Shown: in pieces, positions 16,502-24,562 of the stretch
Position numbering within the stretch: the first letter of the stretch is position 1
How the letters are laid out: every line of letters begins with the position of its first letter
DNA from: Rahnella laticis
GTDB lineage: Bacteria > Pseudomonadota > Gammaproteobacteria > Enterobacterales > Enterobacteriaceae
Assembly (NCBI RefSeq): GCF_015644585.1
Contig: NZ_JADOBI010000017.1
Span: 57,222-121,221 of the forward strand
Length of the DNA stretch: 64,000 nt
Direction: 5' to 3'
Notes under the pieces: model-generated
The model's input: only the letters and a program-made list of their open reading frames with translations
Databases searched by the model: none
What the model was told of the DNA's origin: nothing
Position numbers and translations under genes: made by a program

Positions 16502-17590
16502 TTATTTCCCCGCGTGCGTCGCTTCTGCGGCAGGTTTGAAGTCTGTCCGGTAGAAGCGCTGATAATAAGCGTCAGCCTGTTTTTGCATATCGATGTCAGC
16601 GAATTTTTGCGGATACAGTTTTTTCGCCATCCACAATTCACCAATCGCCAGCGCTTCAGGCATCGGGTAGCCCCAGGCTTTGGCGTATTCCGGCATCAGA
16701 TAAACGCGGTGATTTTTGACCGCATCAATGCTCTGCCATTTCGGGTCATGGTTGATCTGACCGACGACTTCCGGATACCTGTCCTGCACGAAGATCACCT
16801 GCGGATCCCAGGCAATCACCTGCTCCAGCGAAACCTGTTTGTAGCCTTTTACGGTCGCGGCGGCCACGTTGAGCGCGCCGGCATGGGACATCATCAGTCC
16901 GGTATATTTGCCGGAACCGTAAGTGGTCAGGTCAGGATTGGCCATATAAGTGCGAATGCGCTGGTCAGCCGGAACGCTTTTCAGCCGCGTGCCGGTTAAC
17001 TGGCGCTGAGCAAAAGTATAGTCGATCAATGACTGCGCCTGTTTCTGGCGGTTGACCACTTCCCCGATCAGCTGGATCCCTTTCTTCAAACCTTCGGTAT
17101 ACGCCTGATCTTCATCCGGCAGCACCGGATTCATCTTATGTTCCTCACCTTTCGGATCATCACGCAAAGAAACGGCGACGACCGCAATGCCGGTCTGGCT
17201 GATCTGGTCGATCATTTCCTGCGGCGCATAGTTGGTGACGAATACCACCTGCGGATGCAGGGCGACTACGCTTTCCAGGTTCACGCTGGTTAAATCGCCT
17301 ACTACCGGCGTTTTTTCCAGAGATGGCGCGAGGCGAACATAACCGCTGCCCAACTGCTGTTGCCAGTTGTTGAGCACGCCGACGATATCTGAGGTCGCAT
17401 CAAGCTGAACCAGAAGATTGAGCGTCTGGTGTTGCAGCACAACCACGCGGTCAACCTGATCGGGGATCGTCACCTGACGCCCGAGCTGGTCGGTGATCTG
17501 ACGTGAGGCCAGAGCGGATTGCGACGAGAAGCTCAGGGCAAGGCCGAGCAGTAAAGCGGATGGCAGTAATTGGGATGAAAATGCGCGCAC
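16502..17590 (-). CDS. Periplasmic substrate-binding protein, BtuF/FecB/MolA type
   Basis: This 362-residue protein has a clear Sec signal peptide (residues 1-28, hydrophobic core LLPSALLLGLALSF, cleavage near SALA) and a class III binding-protein fold: RQITDQLGRQVTIP start, VVVLQHQTLNLLVQL, ALHPQVVFVTN, and AWDPQVIFVQDRYPEV in the second lobe. Family members carry iron chelates, cobalamin or haem; one branch, Haemophilus MolA, carries molybdate. The ModA-like gene immediately downstream makes molybdate or tungstate a reasonable guess. It starts with GTG after GAGGAATTC. No ABC permease or ATPase gene lies beside it, so it must borrow one. Confidence 0.8.
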   Translation of the reverse strand: MRAFSSQLLPSALLLGLALSFSSQSALASRQITDQLGRQVTIPDQVDRVVVLQHQTLNLLVQLDATSDIVGVLNNWQQQLGSGYVRLAPSLEKTPVVGDLTSVNLESVVALHPQVVFVTNYAPQEMIDQISQTGIAVVAVSLRDDPKGEEHKMNPVLPDEDQAYTEGLKKGIQLIGEVVNRQKQAQSLIDYTFAQRQLTGTRLKSVPADQRIRTYMANPDLTTYGSGKYTGLMMSHAGALNVAAATVKGYKQVSLEQVIAWDPQVIFVQDRYPEVVGQINHDPKWQSIDAVKNHRVYLMPEYAKAWGYPMPEALAIGELWMAKKLYPQKFADIDMQKQADAYYQRFYRTDFKPAAEATHAGK

Positions 17591-17662
17591 GAAGGAATTC
17601 CTCTGTTTTCGTTGTGCAGAGGATTATATAGCGTTAATAAAGAACTGAATATGACCACAGAC

Positions 17663-17686
17663 AAAGCCGCTTTCAGAAACGGCTTT
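17663..17686. terminator. Hairpin terminator between FecB-like and LysE genes
   Basis: AAAGCCG/CGGCTTT with a ten-base loop lies 16 bases beyond the LysE-family stop on the minus strand and ends in TTTGTCTG on that strand. It separates the exporter gene from the downstream binding-protein operon. Confidence 0.6.
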
Positions 17687-17701
17687 ATCTGTTTTATGGT
17701 G

Positions 17702-18334
17702 CTATTTACGTCCGTCGAGCAGCATACGCACCGCCAGCCCGCCGAGCACCGCGCCCATAAACCAGCGCTGAAGCACCATCCACAACGGTCGACCGGCCAG
17801 AAACAGGGCGATATATCCCGCCGACAGCGCGATCAGGGCATTGAAGGTAAAACTGACGATGATTTGCGTGATGCCCAGCACCAGAGATTGTGTGAGGACG
17901 TGGCCTTGCTCTGGAACGATAAATTGCGGCAATAAAGTCAGATACAACACCGCGGCTTTCGGATTCAGTAAATTGGTCACCAGCCCCATGGTAAACAGCT
18001 TTCTGTTGCTGTCGCGCGGCAAATCTTTGACCTGAAACGGCGATCGCCCGCCGGGTTTCACCGCCTGCCACGCCATATACAGCAAGTACGCCGCACCGCC
18101 GATCCGCAGGGCGTCATAAGCAAACGGCACCGCCATCAGCAGCGCGGTAATGCCGAGCGCGGCAAACAACATGTAAAACAGAAAACCCAGCACCACGCCG
18201 CCAAGGGAGATCAGCCCGGCTTTCGGGCCCTGACACAGCGATCGCGAAATCAGGTAAATCATGTTCGGGCCGGGCGTTAACACGAGACCAACACAAATCA
18301 GTAAGAAGGGGATCCAATGGGCGGCATCTGGCAT
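17702..18334 (-). CDS. LysE/RhtB-family amino-acid exporter
   Basis: This 210-residue inner-membrane protein has six hydrophobic segments and the family signature LTPGPNMIYLISRSLCQG near residues 20-37, plus TMGLVTNLLNPKAAVLYL in the middle. Proteins of this family export amino acids such as lysine, threonine or homoserine lactone precursors. The ATG at 18334 has GGAG seven bases upstream and is preferred over in-frame ATGs six residues earlier. It is transcribed alone and ends at the hairpin at 17663-17686. The substrate is not determinable. Confidence 0.88.
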   Translation of the reverse strand: MPDAAHWIPFLLICVGLVLTPGPNMIYLISRSLCQGPKAGLISLGGVVLGFLFYMLFAALGITALLMAVPFAYDALRIGGAAYLLYMAWQAVKPGGRSPFQVKDLPRDSNRKLFTMGLVTNLLNPKAAVLYLTLLPQFIVPEQGHVLTQSLVLGITQIIVSFTFNALIALSAGYIALFLAGRPLWMVLQRWFMGAVLGGLAVRMLLDGRK

Positions 18335-18486
18335 GGTTTTCTCCGGCATCACGCTGAAAAGTTAAGCACACAGATATAGAAGGTTTTACGCTGTTTTGGC
18401 AAGCGGCAGGTTGTCATTTTTTATTCATCAATTCCGGTGCATTCTATGACCGCGTATTTTTTCTTCAGACTGAAAAATCAGGATTT

Positions 18487-19293
18487 ATGATGACTCACAC
18501 TACGATGTCCGCAAAGCTGGCGTTAGCCAGCCAGATTGCGGCTCAGGCGGCAGAACTGGCGCTGGGTTTTTTCAACCGCCGGGACAGTATCGAAGTCAGC
18601 AGTAAACGGACGCAGGATTTTGTTTCGGAAGCCGACGTGGCGGTAGAGCAGTTTATCCGCGCGCAGCTGGCGCAGCATTTTCCGCAGGACGCGATTATCG
18701 GCGAAGAACTGGGCGGCGTGCTGACGGATGCGGCCTGCTGGGTGATTGATCCGATCGACGGTACGTCGAATTTCCTGCGCGGTTCGCCGTTGTGGGGCGT
18801 TTCGCTCGGGCTGGTCGAACAGAAAAAACCGGTGATTGGCGTGGTTGCGCTGCCGGTGCTGAATGAACTTTTTGCCGCAGAATCCGGAAAGGGCATTTTC
18901 CATAACGGCAAACCTTTCCGCCGCGACGACCGTTTTGGCGATGTCCAGATCGTGTCGCTGGGCGACAGTTCGGATGACAAACTGGATGAGGCGTCGGCGT
19001 TTTATCAGGGGCTGCGCGCGGCAGAATGGTCGGTGCATTGTTATCGTTGCACCACCGTCGGCATGGTGTTTGCCGCCAAAGGGATTATCGACGGGCATCT
19101 GCAACGCCGCACCACGCTGTGGGATATCGCCGGCGGCGCGGTGATATGTCAGGAAGCCGGGCTGGAAACCGTGGTGAATTTCACTCAGTTGCCGGACGGC
19201 ACCGATAATTACCGCCACATGTCCGTGGCCGCCGGAACGGCAAATCTGCTGTCCGTGGTTCAGCCGTTATGGCCGGATTTCTCCCCGAAATAA
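18487..19293 (+). CDS. Inositol-monophosphatase family phosphatase (HisN-like)
   Basis: This 268-residue cytosolic enzyme has all Mg-binding motifs of the IMPase family: GEELGG near residue 74, WVIDPIDGTSNFLRG near 86-100, and LWDIAGGAVICQEAG near 213-227. The family dephosphorylates inositol-1-phosphate, histidinol phosphate or 3'-phosphoadenosine phosphates. The overall pattern (FVSEADVAVEQFIRAQL; HNGKPFRRDD) resembles histidinol-phosphatase-type HisN as much as SuhB, so the substrate is left open. The gene stands alone between a divergent exporter and a chemoreceptor. Confidence 0.85.
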   Translation: MMTHTTMSAKLALASQIAAQAAELALGFFNRRDSIEVSSKRTQDFVSEADVAVEQFIRAQLAQHFPQDAIIGEELGGVLTDAACWVIDPIDGTSNFLRGSPLWGVSLGLVEQKKPVIGVVALPVLNELFAAESGKGIFHNGKPFRRDDRFGDVQIVSLGDSSDDKLDEASAFYQGLRAAEWSVHCYRCTTVGMVFAAKGIIDGHLQRRTTLWDIAGGAVICQEAGLETVVNFTQLPDGTDNYRHMSVAAGTANLLSVVQPLWPDFSPK

Positions 19294-19298
19294 CCTTC

Positions 19299-19333
19299 TG
19301 GCGTTATTCTCAGCATAAATGAGCGTAACGCCA
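19299..19333. terminator. Stem-loop after phosphatase gene
   Basis: TGGCGTTA/TAACGCCA arms, with an inner CTCA/TGAG pair, follow the phosphatase stop by five bases. No T run follows on the plus strand, so termination is uncertain, but position suits a 3' end structure. Confidence 0.45.
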
Positions 19334-19454
19334 AAAATGCCTGCCACATCAAGTTTTCAGCCCCTGCGGGTAACACGAAAAATTCGTCCGGTAACCCCTG
19401 AATTACATTTTGAAAGTCAGTGTTTAACAAACTGAAATATAGTTTCATTTATCC

Positions 19455-19481
19455 TAAAGTTATCCCTTCACTTGCCGTTAT
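19455..19481 (+). promoter_or_regulatory. Sigma-28 (FliA) promoter of the chemoreceptor gene
   Basis: TAAAGTTA-N11-GCCGTTAT matches the flagellar sigma consensus with two mismatches and exact spacing. It lies 36 bases before the chemoreceptor ATG, as expected for a stand-alone methyl-accepting chemotaxis protein gene. Confidence 0.8.
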
Positions 19482-19517
19482 CAAAGTTTCAAGTCACTGA
19501 ATTAACGAAGTGTCCGA

Positions 19518-21086
19518 ATGAAAAAAATAACCAATCTCTCTGTCCTGACGCGTTTACTGGGTGCGTTCGCACTCGTTCTGGGTCTGATGTTGATCCTCGC
19601 GGCGATGTCCGCCTGGCTGCTCAACAGCAGCAATCAGCAAATTGAAAGCTACCGCGCCTACCGGCTTCCCGGCGTTCAGTACCCGCTGGTAATGCGCGGC
19701 ACGCTGGCCGAACTGCGTCTGCAACAGGTGCAGTACATTGCCTCACCGCAGGGTGCGCCGCGCGACGGCCACCGGGGTGAAATCATGCAGGCCGTGGCGA
19801 CGTTCAAAGAAGCCGAAAGCGCCTATCAGAAGCTGGACAGCGGCGGCAGTAAATCCGCGCTGTTTACGCAAATCGTGAATAACTTTGCGCAGTTCTCGCT
19901 GGCGAACGATGCCGTGATTGCTGCCGTTGAGCGCAACGATATTGCGCAGGCGACGCAAATCAGCGGCGATAACTCACGTAAATACCGCACGCAGCTGATG
20001 GCCGATCTGGCGACGCTGGTCAGCGACGAGCTGGCGAACAGCGAAAAGGCCGCCGCGCAGGCCCGCAACAGTTATCACAATGCCAGCATGATGTTCCTGG
20101 CGCTGGTGGGATTTGCTTTCCTGGTGTCGCTGGCGATGGCGTTACTGCTGGCGCGTAATCTGGTGAAACAGCTCGGCGGCGAACCGGCATATGCGGCGTC
20201 GATCATGCGTGAAATCGCCGCCGGAAATCTGGCGGCGAAAATTGAGCTGAAACCCGGCGATACCGGCAGCCTGCTGGCCTCGCTGGAAGGCATGAATCAG
20301 CAGCTTAATAAAACCATTAATCAGATTATGGAAGGCAGCGAATCCATCAATCATGCGGCGAGTGAGATCGAGCAGGGCAATATTGATTTGTCGCAGCGCA
20401 CGGAAGAGCAGGCGGCGTCGCTGGTGCAGACCAGTTCAAACATGCAAAACCTGACGACGACCGTCAGTCAGAATGCCGAAAACGCCCGCGAAGCCAGTGC
20501 GCTGGCGCATGAAACGTCGAAAACGGCCTCGCAGGGCGGCGCGATAGTGACCGGTATGCAGGCGCATATGCGCGATGTTTCCGGCAGTTCCCGAGAGATT
20601 ATCAACATTATCAGCGTGATTGAGGGCATCGCGTTTCAGACCAACCTGCTGGCGCTGAATGCCGCCGTGGAAGCCGCGCGCGCCGGGACGCAGGGGAAAG
20701 GGTTTGCCGTGGTCGCCAGCGAAGTGCGCGTGCTGGCGCAAAAAAGCGGGCAGGCGGCGAAAGAAATAAAAGACCTGATCCAGGGGACGGTCAGCAAAAT
20801 CGCTGAAGGGTCGCAGCAGGCAGATCGCGCGAGTAAAGCGATGCAGGAAATTGTCAGCTCGGTGAATAAAGTCGCCGGTATCGTCAGTGAAATTTCAACC
20901 GCGAGTTCGGAGCAGCATACCGGCATTCATGAAGTGGGAATTGCGGTCGATCAGATGGATCAGGTCACGCAGCAGAATGCGGCGCTGGTTGAACAGGCCG
21001 CTGCCGCCGCGCAATCCCTGACGGAACAGAGCATCGAGTTGCGCAATGCCGTGCGTTATTTCCGCACGGCGGCGCTTCAGGGCTGA
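19518..21086 (+). CDS. Methyl-accepting chemotaxis protein
   Basis: This is a 522-residue Tar-like chemoreceptor. A first membrane helix (11-35), a periplasmic four-helix ligand domain (36-189), a second membrane helix (190-212), HAMP (about 213-265) and a cytoplasmic signalling domain with the invariant hairpin tip (about 368-405, [21 protein letters not shown]) are all present. The methylation-helix regions [12 protein letters not shown] and [20 protein letters not shown] flank it. The C-terminus lacks the NWETF CheR-docking pentapeptide, so methylation would need help from other receptors. The sigma-28 promoter at 19455 places it in the flagellar regulon. The ligand is unknown. Confidence 0.93.
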   Translation: MKKITNLSVLTRLLGAFALVLGLMLILAAMSAWLLNSSNQQIESYRAYRLPGVQYPLVMRGTLAELRLQQVQYIASPQGAPRDGHRGEIMQAVATFKEAESAYQKLDSGGSKSALFTQIVNNFAQFSLANDAVIAAVERNDIAQATQISGDNSRKYRTQLMADLATLVSDELANSEKAAAQARNSYHNASMMFLALVGFAFLVSLAMALLLARNLVKQLGGEPAYAASIMREIAAGNLAAKIELKPGDTGSLLASLEGMNQQLNKTINQIMEGSESINHAASEIEQGNIDLSQRTEEQAASLVQTSSNMQNLTTTVSQNAENAREASALAHETSKTASQGGAIVTGMQAHMRDVSGSSREIINIISVIEGIAFQTNLLALNAAVEAARAGTQGKGFAVVASEVRVLAQKSGQAAKEIKDLIQGTVSKIAEGSQQADRASKAMQEIVSSVNKVAGIVSEISTASSEQHTGIHEVGIAVDQMDQVTQQNAALVEQAAAAAQSLTEQSIELRNAVRYFRTAALQG

Positions 21087-21105
21087 ACGTCAGGGCAGAA
21101 CACCC

Positions 21106-23199
21106 TCAGACTTTATCGATGATATTCAGCTGAGGTTCCCAGTCAGAATCGGGATGCTGGGCAATCTGTTGTGGTGTCATCGGACGCCCCAGCAGATAGC
21201 CCTGTAAGGTGTCGCAGCCCAGCTGCGTCAGGAAATCCTGCTGCTGGATGGTTTCCACGCCTTCGGCCACGACCTTCAGATTCAGCGTCTGGCCCAGCGC
21301 AATAATCGCCGACACAATGCTGGCATCTTCACTTCCGGCAATCAGATCGTTAATAAACGCGCCGTCGATTTTCAGCTCGCTGGCGGGAAGACGTTTCAGA
21401 TACAGCAGGCTGGAATAGCCGGTACCGAAATCATCAATAGACGCTTTGACGCCGAATTTGGTCAGGCGCTCGAGGATTTCCACGCTGACATCCGGGTTGC
21501 GCATCGCCGTCGTTTCGGTGACTTCCAGCGTCAGCATTTCCGGCGGGATCTGATGACGCTCAACGGTATCAATCACCATTTCCACCAGACTAGCCTGCTC
21601 AAATTGCAGGGTAGAAAGGTTCACGGCGACGGTCCAGTTTGTGTGTCCGGCAAGATGCCATTCACGCAGCTGGCGGCACGCTTCGTTCAGCACCCATTCG
21701 CCAATCGGAATGATCAGACCGGTTTTTTCCGCCAGCGGCAGGAAGACATCCGGGCTGAGCGTGGTGCCGTTGCGCTCCCAGCGCAGCAGAGCTTCGAACC
21801 CGCTGACCGGCCCGTAAGGCGCTATAAATTTCGGCTGATAGTGCAAACGCAACTCGTGGTGTTCAATTGCCAGACGCAAATCATTGAGCATCTGTAACTG
21901 ATTTTGCGCGTTGGCGTTCATCGACGGCTGGAAGAAACTGTGCCCGTTGCGGCCCGAATTCTTGGTGTGGTACATCGCCGCATCGGCATTGAGCATCAGT
22001 TCGCGCTCGTTTTCGCCGTCGCCCGGATACACCGCAATACCGACGCTGGCGGACACCAGCAGCTCGTAGCGGGAAACGTAAAACGGACGCGCAATCAGAT
22101 GCACCAGCCGGTCGGCGAGCTGCGAGGCGTCGGTCGGTTCGGTGATTTCCACCAGCAGGATAAATTCATCGCCGCCCAGACGCGCCAGCGTATCTGTCGC
22201 TCGCAGCTGGGATTGCAGACGTTCCGTCACCGAGATCAGCAACTGGTCGCCGATATGGTGGCCGAACGCGTCATTGACCGCTTTAAAACCGTCGAGATCG
22301 AGAAACAGCACGGCAAACTGAGATTCACCGCGCGATGCTTTCTGAAATGCCTGGCCGAGACGGTCTTCCAGCAACAAACGGTTTGGCAGGCGGGTGAGAT
22401 TGTCGTGCAGCGCCAGCTGCGTCAGTTCGCGGTTTGCCTGCGCCAGCGACGACGCCAGAATGGAGGTGCGCGCCTGCATACGGCCATCGAGAATCGAAAT
22501 AATGAGCGTGATTGCCAGAATCGCCAGCGTTACCACGATCACCAGCAGCGCCAGCCAGTTGTTATCGACGCCGCTGAACGCCGCCATACTGTGGCTGTCC
22601 GTCGGGAATTGTGCCGCCGCCATGCCGATGTAATGCATGCCGACAATCGCCGTGCCCATAATCACCGCCGCGCTGATGCGCAACAGCCGGACGTTCGGGG
22701 ATTGCTGACGAAGATGGAACGCCATCCACAGCGCCGCGCCCGAGGCGATAATTGCCACAGCAACGGACAGCGCAACCCACCAGTAATCGTAAACAATCGG
22801 CGGCATCATCAGCATCGCTGCCATACCGGTGTAATGCATGGCGGAAATCCCGCCGCCCATCAGCAATGCCCCGGCCAGCAAACGCCCGGTCGGTAAATGC
22901 GGCAGGCAAACCAGCCACAGCGCAAAGGCGGAAGAGATAATGGCAATAAACATGGAAAGCAGCGTAATAACCGGGTCGTAACCCATTGGCATGGCAGAAT
23001 TAAAGGCCAGCATGCCGATAAAATGCATGGACCAGATACCGATGCCCATCGCAATGGCGCCCCCGCTCAACCAGAGACGGGAAGCCTTTCCCTCTGTCGT
23101 GGCAACCCGGCCAGCCATATCAAGCGCGGTATAAGAGGCAAGCATTGCAACAATGAACGAAAACATGACAAGCACATTGTTGTAATTACTGGAAAACAT
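21106..23199 (-). CDS. MHYT-GGDEF-EAL c-di-GMP enzyme
   Basis: This 697-residue inner-membrane protein begins with three MHYT repeats (MHFIGM near 58, MHYTGMAAM near 121, MHYIGMAAA near 188) spread over about seven membrane helices, thought to bind copper and sense oxygen, CO or NO. A cytoplasmic GGDEF domain follows (GGDEF at 342-346) with an intact inhibitory site R-x-x-D at 333-336. An EAL domain with E469-A470-L471, EVTET and IDDFGTGYSSL completes it. All key residues are present, so both diguanylate cyclase and phosphodiesterase activity are possible. The ATG at 23199 has GGAG eight bases upstream; a GTG four codons earlier is less likely. It lies just beyond a chemoreceptor, consistent with a motility link. 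Confidence 0.92.
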   Translation of the reverse strand: MFSSNYNNVLVMFSFIVAMLASYTALDMAGRVATTEGKASRLWLSGGAIAMGIGIWSMHFIGMLAFNSAMPMGYDPVITLLSMFIAIISSAFALWLVCLPHLPTGRLLAGALLMGGGISAMHYTGMAAMLMMPPIVYDYWWVALSVAVAIIASGAALWMAFHLRQQSPNVRLLRISAAVIMGTAIVGMHYIGMAAAQFPTDSHSMAAFSGVDNNWLALLVIVVTLAILAITLIISILDGRMQARTSILASSLAQANRELTQLALHDNLTRLPNRLLLEDRLGQAFQKASRGESQFAVLFLDLDGFKAVNDAFGHHIGDQLLISVTERLQSQLRATDTLARLGGDEFILLVEITEPTDASQLADRLVHLIARPFYVSRYELLVSASVGIAVYPGDGENERELMLNADAAMYHTKNSGRNGHSFFQPSMNANAQNQLQMLNDLRLAIEHHELRLHYQPKFIAPYGPVSGFEALLRWERNGTTLSPDVFLPLAEKTGLIIPIGEWVLNEACRQLREWHLAGHTNWTVAVNLSTLQFEQASLVEMVIDTVERHQIPPEMLTLEVTETTAMRNPDVSVEILERLTKFGVKASIDDFGTGYSSLLYLKRLPASELKIDGAFINDLIAGSEDASIVSAIIALGQTLNLKVVAEGVETIQQQDFLTQLGCDTLQGYLLGRPMTPQQIAQHPDSDWEPQLNIIDKV

Positions 23200-23466
23200 G
23201 TAAGGCTCCACACAGGCAGGGGGTCTATTTTTAGATTCGGCGATAATGGCATTAAGATTTATTAAAGGCGAATGAAGTTACGATAATTTTTTTCGTGTAA
23301 TTAAGATTAATCCGTAAGTGATTTTAATCAAATGAAAATAATTTCGGCATAATCTCCCCGCTAATAAACCTGAGAAACATCATGGTTTTTAAATGAATAT
23401 GATCCGGCTATTCAGGCCTTGTCTATAGTTAACAAATAATTAAATGAAACAGGGCGGAAGGTATTT
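23200..23466. other. AT-rich divergent promoter region
   Basis: This 267-base gap between the c-di-GMP enzyme and a GST gene is AT-rich (long T and A runs near 23285-23345). A weak sigma-28-like pattern on the minus strand near 23238-23268 has wrong spacing and several mismatches. Nothing else is recognisable. Confidence 0.4.
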
Positions 23467-24135
23467 ATGATCACAGTGCATCATTTGGATAATTCACGTT
23501 CGCAGCGAATCTTATGGATGCTTGAAGAACTGAGCGTCCCGTATGAAATTCAGCATTATCAGCGGGATAAAAAGTCGATGCTGGCGCCTGCTGCGCTGAA
23601 AAAAGTACATCCTCTGGGCAAGTCGCCGGTGCTGGAAGATAAGGGGCTGATCCTCGCGGAGTCCGGCGCCATCATTGAATACTTGCAGGAAGTTTATGAT
23701 GAAGACAGCGCGCTGAAACCGTCGGCCTTCGCTGAGCGTCAGCAATACCGTTACTGGATGCATTATGCGGAAGGTTCGCTGATGCCGTTGCTGGTGATGA
23801 AACTGATTTTCAGCCGCTTAGGCAAACAGCCGATGCCGTGGCTTATCCGTCCGCTCGCAGGCGCAATCGGGCAGGGCGTGCAGAAAAACTATCTGGATAA
23901 ACAAATTTATACCCACATGGATTATCTGGAGAAACATCTTGCCACCCATCCTTATTTCGCCGGGTATCAGTTCAGCGCGGCGGATATTCAGATGAGCTTC
24001 CCGATAGAAGCCATAAATGCCCGCGCCGGACTGGGACAATACCCACACTTAAATGCATGGTTATCAAATGTGACTGCGCGTCCGGCTTATCAGAAGGCGC
24101 TGGAAAACGGCGGACCTTTCACGATATTGCGTTAA
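23467..24135 (+). CDS. Glutathione S-transferase family protein
   Basis: This is a 222-residue GST. The N-terminal thioredoxin fold starts ITVHHLDNSRSQRILWMLEEL, with the catalytic serine region SRSQR, the cis-proline motif GKSPVL and the glutathione gamma-glutamyl site ESGAIIEYL (residues 64-72). The C-terminal all-helical domain has FSAADIQMSFP. It resembles the YfcF/YfcG-neighbour class of small bacterial GSTs used in detoxification; the electrophile is unknown. The start follows GGAAGGTATTT. The gene ends just before a large stem-loop. Confidence 0.87.
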   Translation: MITVHHLDNSRSQRILWMLEELSVPYEIQHYQRDKKSMLAPAALKKVHPLGKSPVLEDKGLILAESGAIIEYLQEVYDEDSALKPSAFAERQQYRYWMHYAEGSLMPLLVMKLIFSRLGKQPMPWLIRPLAGAIGQGVQKNYLDKQIYTHMDYLEKHLATHPYFAGYQFSAADIQMSFPIEAINARAGLGQYPHLNAWLSNVTARPAYQKALENGGPFTILR

Positions 24136-24143
24136 GTTGGCGG

Positions 24144-24198
24144 TTATTTTGTTGCGCTCATGACGACATTCGCTCTTCGTCCGGGCGCAACAAAATAA
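24144..24198. terminator. Large inverted repeat after the GST gene
   Basis: Perfect 14-base arms TTATTTTGTTGCGC/GCGCAACAAAATAA enclose a 27-base region that itself pairs GACGA with TCGTC, giving a long stem. It lies nine bases past the GST stop and is the likely 3' end structure, although no clean T run follows. The length and internal pairing are larger than a usual terminator. Confidence 0.5.
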
Positions 24199-24385
24199 AC
24201 CTGAGAAATAATCCTGTTCTTGTCCGTTTTGCTTTTGCCGTTCACCGCCGCCAAAAACGCTGATGCGCAACCGATACCGCACAGCAAATCGCCAGCCGGC
24301 TGAATTTACATCACAACCGCGTTTTTATTGACCGGACAACGGTAAATTGTCGTCGATCGTAGTTGAAATGTGGGGTTTAAAGGCC

Positions 24386-24401
24386 GGATAATCGTTTGCT
24401 T
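24386..24401 (+). promoter_or_regulatory. PurR box-like site 1 upstream of ghxP
   Basis: The 16-base sequence around ATAATCGTTTGCTT matches the PurR consensus (ANGCAANCGNTTNCNT) at all but three fixed positions. It is weaker than, and 45 bases upstream of, the second site. Confidence 0.4.
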
Positions 24402-24430
24402 AATTTTTCAGGCCCGCCATACGCGATGTG

Positions 24431-24446
24431 AGTTAAACGTTTGCCT
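24431..24446 (+). promoter_or_regulatory. PurR box-like site 2 upstream of ghxP
   Basis: AGTTAAACGTTTGCCT matches the PurR consensus with two mismatches, both in the left half. It lies 117 bases before the ghxP start, so purine repression of this purine permease is plausible, as for its E. coli homologue. Confidence 0.55.
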
Positions 24447-24562
24447 TGTAGATCTGACGCTGATTTCGGCGGTTTCAGGCTACGGGTAAGGAAGCGAACG
24501 TGCAGAAACGATTTCATAATGACCACGCCGGCTAATCAGTAAAGACATTCAGAGGATTTTCC

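Noticed and set aside
17615..17645. Possible ModE box upstream of the binding-protein operon (CGCTATATAA-like half on the minus strand)
   Set aside because: Only one half resembles the site; no inverted partner at the right distance.
21904..22896. 330-residue open frame on the plus strand opposite the MHYT-GGDEF-EAL gene
   Set aside because: Composition is Arg/His/Gln-rich shadow of the real gene; no motif, no promoter.
23238..23268. Possible sigma-28 promoter for the MHYT-GGDEF-EAL gene on the minus strand
   Set aside because: Best alignment has a 12-base spacer and several mismatches in both elements.
24199..24562. Possible purine riboswitch in the ghxP leader
   Set aside because: No recognisable purine aptamer core or paired loops; two PurR-like boxes give a simpler explanation.
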